Source of the DNA: Inhella crocodyli
GTDB taxonomy: Bacteria; Pseudomonadota; Gammaproteobacteria; Burkholderiales; Burkholderiaceae_C
Assembly (NCBI RefSeq): GCF_004004565.1
Contig: NZ_SACM01000002.1
Coordinates: 1 to 64,000, forward strand
Reading direction: 5' to 3'
Length of the DNA stretch: 64,000 bases
In this document: positions 25,513-33,790 of the stretch, piece by piece
Position numbering within the stretch: the first letter of the stretch is position 1
Layout: every line of letters starts with the position of its first letter
Notes under the pieces: generated by a model
The model's input: only the letters and a program-made list of their open reading frames with translations
What the model was told of the DNA's origin: nothing
Databases searched by the model: none
Translations under genes and position numbers: made by a program

Positions 25513-27956
25513 GGACGGTGATCGACCTGCGGCTTGAAGCCCAATGCCCACAGGGCGAACTTGTGGCGACTGACCTGCACGCGCTCAAAGCCAGCATCTC
25601 GCAAAGACTGTGCGAGCGTGTCCGCCGTGAAGCCGGTTTTGTGCAGCATGAAGGGGTTGCCGCTCTCGACGAAGGGGGTGTAGCTGTAGATCAAGTGATG
25701 CGCCGTCACGGGTCCGGCCGGCGATTGGTAGAGGGGCGTGTGCAGTTCACCCCGCAAGATGGCCTCTGCCGCCGACTGGAGGTCGGGCAAGGTGATCAAC
25801 GCAAAGCCACCTGGTTTGAGAACCCGATGGAAGGCCTGCAAAGCCTTGGGCACCTGGCTCGGGAACAGGTGCTCCACGTTGTGCGAGGAGTAAAGCGCGT
25901 CGGCGTGGTGCGACGGAACGGGGGCCAAGTCTTCGATGGAGGCCACGAAGTCCGGGTGGACTTTGGGATCCAAGTCCACCCGGAGCTCGCGCCATTGCTG
26001 GGGGTCGAAGCCTGGGGGGAGCTTGCCGGCTTCGGGGTGCCCGCAGCCGACGTGCAAGACGTGATGGGTCCGCGTTGAACCTTCGGGCTGCAAGTCGCAC
26101 CATTGAGCCCACGCCCTGCGAATGACGTCCCCGAGTTCCTGGGCAAAGCCTTGACCCTCTAGCAGCGGACTGGCGTGCAAGCGGTCGCGCATGCGCCGGC
26201 GCAGATCGGCCAGGCGACTTGGGTCGGCCAGCAGCGCTTGCGCCTGTGCAATCAATTCAGATTCGTTGGCACAGGCCCAGTCTCGGAAACCAGCCGTCTC
26301 CAGCAGCGAACGGCCCATCCGTCCCGCAGGGCGGTTGCCGGCCAAGCTAAGCACCGGGACGCCCATCCACAAGGCCTCGCAGGTGTTGCCCGCGAGGTTG
26401 AACGGCAGGGTGTCGAGCATCACGTCTACTTCCTGGTAGGCGCTCAGGTGTTGGAAGTGATCGCTCCAGGGCAAAAACACCAAGCGGTCGGCGGCGATGC
26501 CCTCACGGCCAAGCGCCTCGGTGATCCGGGATTGCTGTTCCTGCTCGGCCAATGCCGCCGCTTTGAGGACGAATCGGGCGGTGGGGACGGCCCGAAGCAC
26601 AGCCGCCCAATGGACGAGGGCCTCGGGGCCGAACTTGGCGTAGTTGCCGAAGACCCCGAAACTCGGTCGTCCGATACGGAGCAAGGGCGGCTCGGCGGGA
26701 AGCGGCGCCTGCTCGGGCGGCGCGTAGCGGAAGACGCCCTGGGCCAAGCGCACGCAAGGCTCGACGCCGCAGGGGAGGTCTGGAGGATCGATCCAGGCAT
26801 CGCTGATGCGCAGGTCAATCGCGCGCAAGCCGGTCGTCGCGGGGTAGCCGAGCAGACTCACCTGGACGGGGGCGGCGCGGCGGGCAAAGACCGGCAACCG
26901 ATTCCCCGCCGTGTGTCCTGAGAGGTCGATCAGCACGTCCACCTGGTCCTCGCGCACTTTGGCCAGCAAGGCATCGTCGCTCAGGTGCTGCACCTCGACC
27001 CATGCCGCTGCCAGGGCCTGAAACTTCTGCTGCATCGGGTCATGGCGCGTTCGTGTCGCGTACACATGCAACTCGAACTTCGATGCATCCAGCGCCTGAA
27101 GCCAAGGCAGCGCGAGGTAGCCCACAGGATGCTCACCCAGGTCTGCGGAAACCACGCCCAGCCGCAGGCGACGATCACGACTTCGGTCGTTGGCGAAAGG
27201 AAAGGGAATGGCGGGCCAAATGCCCTCGATGCGCTGTCCAAACCGCGTGTGCAGGTCCAGCAGCGTGGATGGATCCAGGCGCTCGTCGTACTGCGCCATC
27301 AAGAGCCGATTGCTCCAAACGGTGGCGTCGTCGGGACGAAGCGACAGCACGCGTTCGTAGGCTTCGGTGGCTGTTCGCCAATCGCCAGCGTCGGTGCAGA
27401 TGTTGCCCAGGGTGGCCCAGTGTTCGGCGTCCGATTCCGCGGCCGTCTGCGTCATTACGCGCTGGGCGGCGCCCGGCTGTCCGGAGCGCGTCAGCGCGAT
27501 GCTGAGGTTTCGGCGTCCAGCTAGATCCAGGCCGCGCTCGATCAACGGCGCTAGTAACTCGATCGCTTCTCGGTGCCGCTGAAGCAGCACCAGGGCCGAC
27601 CCCAGTCCAGCCTGCAAATCGGCGCGCGCTGGTGCCGCGTCCACCGCTGCCTGGAGCAGGCGCAGTGCGCGATCTGCGTGACCGAGTTGCAGCGCGACCA
27701 AGCCCAAGTTGTGCAGCACGTCAGCATTCGTGGGATGCACCGATAGAAGCTCTTCGTACAGTCGCTCGGCCTCGACGAACTCGCCCGCGTTGTGGCGGTC
27801 CACGGCTTCAGCGAACAGGGCATCGGGTTGCAGGCGAGCCCGCCAGCTTTGGGGTGCACCGTGGCCCGGCAACGGGTCAGCTCCTGGGGCACCGTGGCAC
27901 TTCTTGTACTTTTGGCCACTGCCGCAGGGGCAGGGTGAATTGCGATCAATCTTCAA
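25509..27956 (-). CDS. SEC-C / TPR / O-GlcNAc-transferase-like / methyltransferase fusion
   Basis: An 815-residue multidomain protein. 1) SEC-C zinc motif at the extreme N-terminus: CPCGSGQKYKKCHG (9-22). 2) TPR helices, about 44-235 (e.g. NADVLHNLGLVALQLGHADR). 3) Glycosyltransferase family 41 (OGT) catalytic domain, about 260-620: VVSADLGEHPVGYL with His276, SLLGYPATTGL, FGVFGNYAKFGPEAL with Lys441, and NTCEALWMGVPVL (524-536). 4) Class I SAM methyltransferase, about 630-800: VLHVGCGHPE (633-642), SHNVEHL, VLKPGGFALITLPD. It should glycosylate a protein and possibly methylate the sugar. The start is TTG, forced because SEC-C begins at codon 9. Local GC is lower than that of the neighbours, hinting at transfer. 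Confidence 0.9.
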   Translation of the reverse strand: MKIDRNSPCPCGSGQKYKKCHGAPGADPLPGHGAPQSWRARLQPDALFAEAVDRHNAGEFVEAERLYEELLSVHPTNADVLHNLGLVALQLGHADRALRLLQAAVDAAPARADLQAGLGSALVLLQRHREAIELLAPLIERGLDLAGRRNLSIALTRSGQPGAAQRVMTQTAAESDAEHWATLGNICTDAGDWRTATEAYERVLSLRPDDATVWSNRLLMAQYDERLDPSTLLDLHTRFGQRIEGIWPAIPFPFANDRSRDRRLRLGVVSADLGEHPVGYLALPWLQALDASKFELHVYATRTRHDPMQQKFQALAAAWVEVQHLSDDALLAKVREDQVDVLIDLSGHTAGNRLPVFARRAAPVQVSLLGYPATTGLRAIDLRISDAWIDPPDLPCGVEPCVRLAQGVFRYAPPEQAPLPAEPPLLRIGRPSFGVFGNYAKFGPEALVHWAAVLRAVPTARFVLKAAALAEQEQQSRITEALGREGIAADRLVFLPWSDHFQHLSAYQEVDVMLDTLPFNLAGNTCEALWMGVPVLSLAGNRPAGRMGRSLLETAGFRDWACANESELIAQAQALLADPSRLADLRRRMRDRLHASPLLEGQGFAQELGDVIRRAWAQWCDLQPEGSTRTHHVLHVGCGHPEAGKLPPGFDPQQWRELRVDLDPKVHPDFVASIEDLAPVPSHHADALYSSHNVEHLFPSQVPKALQAFHRVLKPGGFALITLPDLQSAAEAILRGELHTPLYQSPAGPVTAHHLIYSYTPFVESGNPFMLHKTGFTADTLAQSLRDAGFERVQVSRHKFALWALGFKPQVDHRP

Positions 27957-28030
27957 TTGAACTCACCGACAGATGGACGACGCAGTTTAGAAGTCGCCCC
28001 GCTGGGCAGGCGGCCGCCGGTCGAGGCGTC

Positions 28031-30718
28031 TCAACGTCGCGCCAGAACGCGTTCCAGTTCGTCGCGAAGCGCCCGGTGATCGGCCGCCAGGGGCATGGTG
28101 GCGGCGGCCTCGTCCAGGGCCTGACTTGCGGCGCGGCGCAGGGAGTCGGCATCGTTGGGGTTCAAGGGCGCCAGCCAGGCGGCCGCTTCGGCCCAGGCCA
28201 AGCGGGCGCTGCGGCCGAGGTTGGCGTCGCCGAAGTGGCCTTGCAAGCGAGCCAAGGCGGCTCGCAGCGGGGCCTCGGCGCCGGGTCGGCGCAGGGCGTG
28301 CAGCAGGGCACCCTGCAGGGCTTGCAACTGACTCCAACGGACATCGGCGCCTGGGTTGGGGGCGGTGCCGCGCGTGGCTTGCCAGAGGGCCATGCCACGG
28401 CTCACCACGGCCAGCGCCGCCTCGGGCTGGCCGGTGGCCCACAGCGCCCGGCCGTGTTGAAGCGCCAAAGTGCGGGGCATCGTGGCCCATTTGCTCTTGG
28501 GCCCCTCTTGGCGCGCCAGGCGTTCGTTCTCCTCCCACGCCAGGGTGGACGCCGCGAGCGCTGCAGCCGCTTGACCCAGGCGCAGTTGCACCAAGGACAG
28601 GGTGTTGGCCTCCTGCATCAGGCCGTCGTGCCAGGCGATGTTGTCGGGATCGGCCGCCACGTTGGCGCGCCGCAAGGGCAGCGTGGCCTGCAGTTCCGTC
28701 AGAGCCTCGTCCAGTCGGTCCAGTCGGATCAGGGTCAGGGCGCGCGAGGCGCGGGCCACGCCGAGTTGGTGTCGCAGGTAGACCTCGCTCTTGATGTCTC
28801 CCGGGGCAGCTTGCCGGTCGGACTCGGCTTGCATGGCTTTGTCGTCCAAGAGGTCGCGGTAGACGGGTTCGGCCTTCGCGTACAGCACCAGGGCTTCGCC
28901 CATGCGACCGGCGGCGCTGAGGGTTTGGGCCAGGCTCAAGGTGGTGTTGGCCAGTTCTACGCCCAAGGCGGCGCGCCCCAGCAAGTCAGGCTGGGCATGG
29001 GGCCTTGCCACTTCCAGGCGCGCGATGGCTTGGCGAATGGTCGCTTCGGCGGCTTCTGGCTGCCCGGAGTTGCGCTGCCGCACCGATTGCACCTGCAGCA
29101 CACGCGCATGCCACTGGGCAAAGCGCCAGTCGCGCTGGTGCGTGGACCACAAGCGCTCGCCCAGGGCAATGGCGCGTTGGGCCATGGCGTCGGTCTCGGC
29201 CGCCAGTTCGGCGGTGCCGGTGGTGTCGTTGCCCAGCAGTTCGGCCCGGCGCGCCAAGATGGAGGCGCTGAGCGCTTGAAGGTCACTGTCCGGCTGCTCG
29301 CCTTGCACCAAGGGCGACAGGGCGGACAGGGTCTGTTCCAGCAGCTTGTCTTGCGCTTTGCGGCCGCCGGGGAGGTAGGTGATGGCGTCGCCGAAGCGGA
29401 ACACGAGGTCGGCAGTGATGCCCTTCACCGCCGTGAGTCGCAGTTCCGCGGCTTGCCGCGCTTGACGGGCCACGTGGGCCTGCCAGGCGGCCAGGGCCAG
29501 ACCCGTCAGCAGGGCCAACACGGCGGTGGCGCCTAGGCCCACGGTCACGCGGTTGCGCTGCACGAACTTGCTCAACAGGTAGCCCCGGCTGGGCGCCCGT
29601 GCGCTGACCGGGTAGCCGGCCAGGGTGGCGCGAAGGTCGGCGGCGAACTGGTCGACGCTGGCGTAGCGGCGCGGCACGTCCTTCTCCAGGGCCTTGAGCA
29701 GGATGTTGTCGAGGTCGCCTTGCAAGCGTTGCCGTGTGGAGAGCCAGTCTTGGGCGTTGGCGCCCATGTTGCTGGGCAGTGTGAGCGCGGAAGGGCGGGT
29801 GGGCGCTTCGTTCAGCACGGCCTGGGCGGCCTCGGCCGGGCTGCGCGCGTCGCGGCCGTAGGGGCGTTGGCCGGTGAGCAATTGGTAGAGCAGTACCCCG
29901 AGCGAATAGACGTCGGTGGCCGTGCTCACGGGCTCACCGCGCACCTGCTCGGGGCTGGCATGCGTGGGCGTGAAGGGGCGTTGCCCGGCCAAGGTTTGTT
30001 CCGGCGCGCCCGGGTCGTCCAGCGGGTCCAGGGCCTTGGCGATGCCGAAGTCCAGCAGCTTGACCTGGCCCTCGTCATTGACCAGCACGTTGCTGGGTTT
30101 GAGGTCGCGGTGCACCAGCAGGTGCCGGTGCGCGTGGGCCACAGCGTCGGTCAACTGCAGGAACAGGGCCAGCTTGCCCTCCAAGGGCAGCGCGGCGGCA
30201 GCCTGATCGATGGACTGGCCCTGCACCCGTTCCATCACGAAATAGGGCAGGCCCTGGGGGCTGAGGCCGGCGTCGAACAGGCGGGCGATGTGCGCGTGGT
30301 CCAGCCGGGCCAGGGCCTGGCGCTCTTGCGCGAAGCGCTGCAGCACGGCGGCCGAATCCATGCCGCGCTTGAGCAACTTGACCGCCGCTTCGCCCGTGTA
30401 GGCGCCGTCGGCCCGCTCGGCCAGCCAGACCTCGCCCATGCCGCCGCTGCCCAGGGGGTGGACCAGGCGCCAGGGACCCAGGCGCTCGCCGGGATGTCCG
30501 GCCGAAGGCTGCGACTGCGCACCCAACAGGTGCGCCGCGGGCTGGGCCAAGAAGGCCTCGGTGCTGTGGGCCAACAGGCTCAGCACCTCCGCCTCCACCT
30601 CGGGGCCCGCCCCGGCGGACCGAACGAAACCTTCGCGATCGGCTGCGGGGAGGGCCTGGGCCGCCTCGAAAAGGGCTTTGACGGCGGACCAGTCGGCGGA
30701 GCTGGGGGGCGTTTGCAT
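28031..30718 (-). CDS. Membrane Ser/Thr protein kinase with C-terminal TPR region
   Basis: 895 residues. A short N-terminal helical segment (1-80) is followed by a Hanks-type kinase domain (about 82-370): Gly loop LGSGGMGEVWLAE (89-101), catalytic Lys114 (AAVKLL), HRDLKPSN (203-210), DFG (223-225), and ASPEQVRGE in the P+1 loop (254-262). One transmembrane helix follows (about 391-411), then a long helical repeat region (about 415-895) with TPR-like units, predicted periplasmic. This 'kinase-TM-repeat' layout is common next to ECF sigma factors of the ECF43 type. It lies 68 bases after the Pro-rich lipoprotein gene on the same strand, with a divergent ECF gene beyond that. Confidence 0.93.
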   Translation of the reverse strand: MQTPPSSADWSAVKALFEAAQALPAADREGFVRSAGAGPEVEAEVLSLLAHSTEAFLAQPAAHLLGAQSQPSAGHPGERLGPWRLVHPLGSGGMGEVWLAERADGAYTGEAAVKLLKRGMDSAAVLQRFAQERQALARLDHAHIARLFDAGLSPQGLPYFVMERVQGQSIDQAAAALPLEGKLALFLQLTDAVAHAHRHLLVHRDLKPSNVLVNDEGQVKLLDFGIAKALDPLDDPGAPEQTLAGQRPFTPTHASPEQVRGEPVSTATDVYSLGVLLYQLLTGQRPYGRDARSPAEAAQAVLNEAPTRPSALTLPSNMGANAQDWLSTRQRLQGDLDNILLKALEKDVPRRYASVDQFAADLRATLAGYPVSARAPSRGYLLSKFVQRNRVTVGLGATAVLALLTGLALAAWQAHVARQARQAAELRLTAVKGITADLVFRFGDAITYLPGGRKAQDKLLEQTLSALSPLVQGEQPDSDLQALSASILARRAELLGNDTTGTAELAAETDAMAQRAIALGERLWSTHQRDWRFAQWHARVLQVQSVRQRNSGQPEAAEATIRQAIARLEVARPHAQPDLLGRAALGVELANTTLSLAQTLSAAGRMGEALVLYAKAEPVYRDLLDDKAMQAESDRQAAPGDIKSEVYLRHQLGVARASRALTLIRLDRLDEALTELQATLPLRRANVAADPDNIAWHDGLMQEANTLSLVQLRLGQAAAALAASTLAWEENERLARQEGPKSKWATMPRTLALQHGRALWATGQPEAALAVVSRGMALWQATRGTAPNPGADVRWSQLQALQGALLHALRRPGAEAPLRAALARLQGHFGDANLGRSARLAWAEAAAWLAPLNPNDADSLRRAASQALDEAAATMPLAADHRALRDELERVLARR

Positions 30719-30786
30719 GGGGGCAGTGTGCCGGGGGGCGACGCGCTCGGCAGGCGGGTCGCCCCGGGGTGGAAGTGCTCAGCGGC

Positions 30787-32310
30787 TCAGTTGGGGAAGT
30801 AACAGGCGTCGAACTGCGACGCCGTGCCGCCGACCGAGGGGGCCACCTGCGCCGTGACGTAGCTGACCTGCGAGCGCTCGCCGTTGTGCGCCAGCTCTAC
30901 CTGCACTTGCACCGTGCTGCTGCCTGAGGGCGATTGGCCGGTGAGCGACCAGACCCAATCGCGTGCGCCGGTCAACGCGCCGTAGGCCGACAGGCGGGAC
31001 GTGCCGCTGGCGTCGCGGTCACCCTGCGTGCTGCCTCCGCTGACCTGGGCGGCGTAGGTGCGGCCGCCGGCCGTCACCAGCAGCGTGCCATCGCCCGAGA
31101 CCTGCAGACTGCAGGCCGCCGGGGCGCTGAGCGGGAACAGCATGTTGCCCGTGGCCTGGCCGGTGTGCGTGCCGACCAGCCAGCTCGGCAAGTCGGCGGC
31201 CAGCAGGCCGGGGTTCTTGATGGGCAGGGGCGGGCTGCTGCTCAGGGCCAGGGTCAACGGGGTGTCCGACTTGAAGGCGATCGCGCATTTGTCCAGCACA
31301 CCGCCCACCTCCACCAGCGCCAGGCGGGGGCCATAGCCCGTGAGGACGACGCCCTGACCGGGCTCGACGACGTTGACGCCCCAGTTCATGGAATTGGCCG
31401 GGAGCTGCACCCAGGTGTCGCCGCTGTCGCCGTCGAGCTGCGCACTCTGCGTGCTGCCGTTCATGGTGGCCGACACGCTGCCGTTGGCCTGGATGGTGAC
31501 CGAGCACAGGCCCGCCGTGCTGCGACCGTAGTAGGTGCCAGCCAGCCAAGCGAGCGCACCGTTCGGGGCCACGGCGCGCGCAGTCGGTGCGGCAGCCTGG
31601 AAAGCGGTATAGCTGGTCAGCGCGCCCGCCGGGGCGGGGGCTGGTGTGGGGGCGGGCGCGGGCGCGGGCGTTGGTGCCGAGGCCGGTGGCGGCGCTGGCA
31701 CTGGGGCGGGGGTCGGCGCTGGGGCCGTGTTGCGGGCTGTGGTGCCTTGCAGGTAACGGTTCGCGTTGCTGCTGCCCAAGTCGGAACCCGACACGTAGAG
31801 CCCGTTGAAGGCGGGGCTGAAGAAGTCGATGTGGCGTTGGGCGTCGATCACTGCCACCACGCCGATGTTGGCCCCGCTGCTGTTCTTGTTCTGGCACACG
31901 GCGGTGACGGTGGCGTTGGCCGCCACCGAGCCGCTCAGGCCCGTGCCCGGTGTGAACTGCAGGGTGCTGCCGGTCAGCGCCAGCGTGGCCGGCCCCAGGT
32001 CAACCGGCGTTGGGGTGCTGCTGTCGAAGACCTTCACGGCGTAGTTGCCTTCGAAAGGCAGCAGATCGGCCAGGGTCAGCGGCGTCAGGGTGCCGCAGGC
32101 CGATGGCGCGGGCGCCGGGGCAGGGGCTGGCACGGGCGGTGCGGGCGGCGTGGCGGGGTTCAGGGGCGGGTCGTCGCCGCCCCCACCCCCGCCGCAGGCG
32201 GCCAGGCCGGCCAGGCCGATCGCGGCGAAGGCGTGGGCCCAATGGACCCAATGGGCCCGGGTGGGTCGGATGGGGCAAACAAGGCGGGCGCGGGGGTCCA
32301 ACTCAGACAT
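30787..32310 (-). CDS. Pro-Ala-linked surface lipoprotein, unknown
   Basis: A 507-residue lipoprotein with lipobox LAAC at about 36-39 followed by a Gly run and Pro-Ala linker. Two beta-rich segments (about 72-195 and 230-507) are joined by a second Pro-Ala linker (about 196-228). Within the second segment two similar repeats seem present (LAWLAGTYYGRSTAGLCSVT and LPSWLVGTHTGQATG...CSL), each starting with a Trp-Leu-Gly-Thr-type motif. Ends in CYFPN. Probably exposed at the outer membrane. No function is recognised. First gene of a probable operon with the Ser/Thr kinase and divergent from the ECF gene (100-base gap), suggesting it is part of the same stress circuit. Confidence 0.85.
   Translation of the reverse strand: MSELDPRARLVCPIRPTRAHWVHWAHAFAAIGLAGLAACGGGGGGDDPPLNPATPPAPPVPAPAPAPAPSACGTLTPLTLADLLPFEGNYAVKVFDSSTPTPVDLGPATLALTGSTLQFTPGTGLSGSVAANATVTAVCQNKNSSGANIGVVAVIDAQRHIDFFSPAFNGLYVSGSDLGSSNANRYLQGTTARNTAPAPTPAPVPAPPPASAPTPAPAPAPTPAPAPAGALTSYTAFQAAAPTARAVAPNGALAWLAGTYYGRSTAGLCSVTIQANGSVSATMNGSTQSAQLDGDSGDTWVQLPANSMNWGVNVVEPGQGVVLTGYGPRLALVEVGGVLDKCAIAFKSDTPLTLALSSSPPLPIKNPGLLAADLPSWLVGTHTGQATGNMLFPLSAPAACSLQVSGDGTLLVTAGGRTYAAQVSGGSTQGDRDASGTSRLSAYGALTGARDWVWSLTGQSPSGSSTVQVQVELAHNGERSQVSYVTAQVAPSVGGTASQFDACYFPN
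31637..31730 (-). repeat. In-frame Pro-Ala linker repeat of the lipoprotein
   Basis: Ggcgcgggcgcgggcg-type units on this strand encode the second Pro-Ala linker of the lipoprotein. A similar, shorter run at 32105-32150 encodes the first linker. Such runs may vary in length by slippage. Confidence 0.75.
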
Positions 32311-32410
32311 GGCGATCTCCGGTGGTGAAGGGGGGTGTCTTTGGCTTACGCAGGCCCGCCGCGCCAAAAGGCTCACGGCCCTTGCAAGGCTGAGAAAGAA
32401 TGGCCACGCC

Positions 32411-32989
32411 ATGCCTCACGCCGCGCCCGAGTTCAACCCTGCCGAAATCACCCAGTGGCTGCAGCAGCAGCCCGACGAAGCACCAGCTGTGGGCAACGCC
32501 TTGTTCGCCGCGCTGTACGACGAGCTGCGCCGCTTGGCCCGCGGCCACCTGCGGCGCGAGGAGGCGGGCCACACCCTGTCGGCCACCGGCCTGTCGCACG
32601 AGGCCTGGTTCCGGCTGGCTGAGCAAACCCGCACCGCGTGGCGCAACCGCGGTCACTTCTTGGCCGTCGCCTCCATGATGATGCGGCGCATCTTGGTGAA
32701 CCACGAGCTGGCCCGCCGGGCTGCCAAACGCGATGCCGAGCTGGTGCCCGTCACCTTGGGCGGTTTGGAGCAAATGGCCTTGCCGGCCGACCGCGACGTG
32801 GTGGCCGTGCACGACGCTCTGCTGGCCCTCGAGGCCGTGGACCCGCGTGCGGCCAAGGTGGTGGAGTTGCGCTTCTTCGGTGGCTTGGAGAACGAGGAGA
32901 TCGCCGAGGTGCTTGGCCTCTCGCTGGCCACCGTAAAGCGCGACTGGACCTTGGCGCGTGCTTGGCTGCACCGGGCGCTGAGCGAGTAG
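32411..32989 (+). CDS. ECF sigma factor of the kinase-associated (ECF43-like) type
   Basis: A 192-residue sigma factor of the type described by TIGR02999. Sigma2 region: LYDELRRLARGHLRREEAGHTLS (about 37-59), AWFRLAEQ and GHFLAVASMMMRRILVNHEL. Sigma4 helix-turn-helix: RFFGGLENEEIAEVLGLSLATVKRDW (about 155-180). This group has no anti-sigma factor and is commonly encoded beside Ser/Thr kinases. Its adjacency to the kinase at 28031-30718 fits phosphorylation-based control (inference). Start ATG 32411. Confidence 0.9.
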   Translation: MPHAAPEFNPAEITQWLQQQPDEAPAVGNALFAALYDELRRLARGHLRREEAGHTLSATGLSHEAWFRLAEQTRTAWRNRGHFLAVASMMMRRILVNHELARRAAKRDAELVPVTLGGLEQMALPADRDVVAVHDALLALEAVDPRAAKVVELRFFGGLENEEIAEVLGLSLATVKRDWTLARAWLHRALSE

Positions 32990-33105
32990 CCGCCCGTGTG
33001 CATGGGTGTGCAGCGGTAACGCCAGCGCCTGGCTGTCACATTCAGGTGCAAGCCAACGGCATGGCGCCGCTACGGTGCGGGCTCCTTGACCTGGAGCCCC
33101 ATCCG

Positions 33106-33708
33106 ATGAAAGCCCTGAGCCTGAGTGCCGTCCTGATCCTGAGCCTGAGCGGCTGCGCCACCCAAGACTTCGTGCGCGAGACCGTCGCGCCCGTGCAAAC
33201 GCAGGTCGGCGATCTGTCGCAGCGCGTGAAGGCGCAAGACGAGGGTCTCAAGGCCTTGGACGGCCGCGTCAAAGGCAGCGAGGAACGCATCCTGGCGCTG
33301 CAAAAAGAAGCCCAGGCCCGCGCCGCCGCGGCCGGCCAGGTGCGCGAACCCGGCTTTGCCATGAGCACCTTACTCAGCGACGACAAGATCAAGTTCGCGC
33401 ACGGCCGCGCGCTGCTCACGCCCGAGGCCAAGGCCGAGTTGGACCAGCTGCTGGCGCGCCTGAAGGCCGAGAACAAGCCGGTGTACCTGGAGATCCAGGG
33501 CCACACCGACGCCACCGGCACGCCCGCCTACAACCAGCAGCTGGGCCAGCAGCGCGCCGACGCCGTGCGCCAGCACCTGGCCCTGGCCGGCATGCCCCTG
33601 CACCGCATCGCCACCATCAGCTACGGCGAGAGCTCGCCCATGGCCGACAACCGCAGCGCCGAGGGGCGCAGCCTGAACCGCCGCGTGCAGCTGGTGGTGA
33701 TGCGCTGA
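33106..33708 (+). CDS. OmpA-family peptidoglycan-binding lipoprotein
   Basis: A 200-residue lipoprotein with signal and lipobox LSLSGC (about 12-17). A helical stalk (about 20-80, heptad-like) precedes a C-terminal OmpA domain (about 90-198). The domain has the peptidoglycan-binding sequence LEIQGHTDATGTPAYNQQLG and RRVQLVV. It probably anchors the outer membrane to the cell wall. The function beyond that is unknown. It lies 117 bases downstream of the ECF gene in the same direction and could be a target or member of its operon. Confidence 0.92.
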   Translation: MKALSLSAVLILSLSGCATQDFVRETVAPVQTQVGDLSQRVKAQDEGLKALDGRVKGSEERILALQKEAQARAAAAGQVREPGFAMSTLLSDDKIKFAHGRALLTPEAKAELDQLLARLKAENKPVYLEIQGHTDATGTPAYNQQLGQQRADAVRQHLALAGMPLHRIATISYGESSPMADNRSAEGRSLNRRVQLVVMR

Positions 33709-33728
33709 ACCCCGAACGCAACGGCATG

Positions 33729-33753
33729 AAAAAGGGGCCCCGAGGGGCCCCTT
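33729..33753 (-). terminator. GC-rich terminator between OmpA-like and S9 peptidase genes
   Basis: AAGGGGCCCC (33732-33741) and GGGGCCCCTT (33744-33753) form a perfect inverted repeat. Read on the minus strand it is followed by five T (complement of 33729-33733), so it is a good Rho-independent terminator for the S9 peptidase gene. It may also stop the plus-strand gene. Confidence 0.8.
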
Positions 33754-33790
33754 GCCGTTGGCGTGCTTGGGCTCGACTTGCGCGCCGGGC

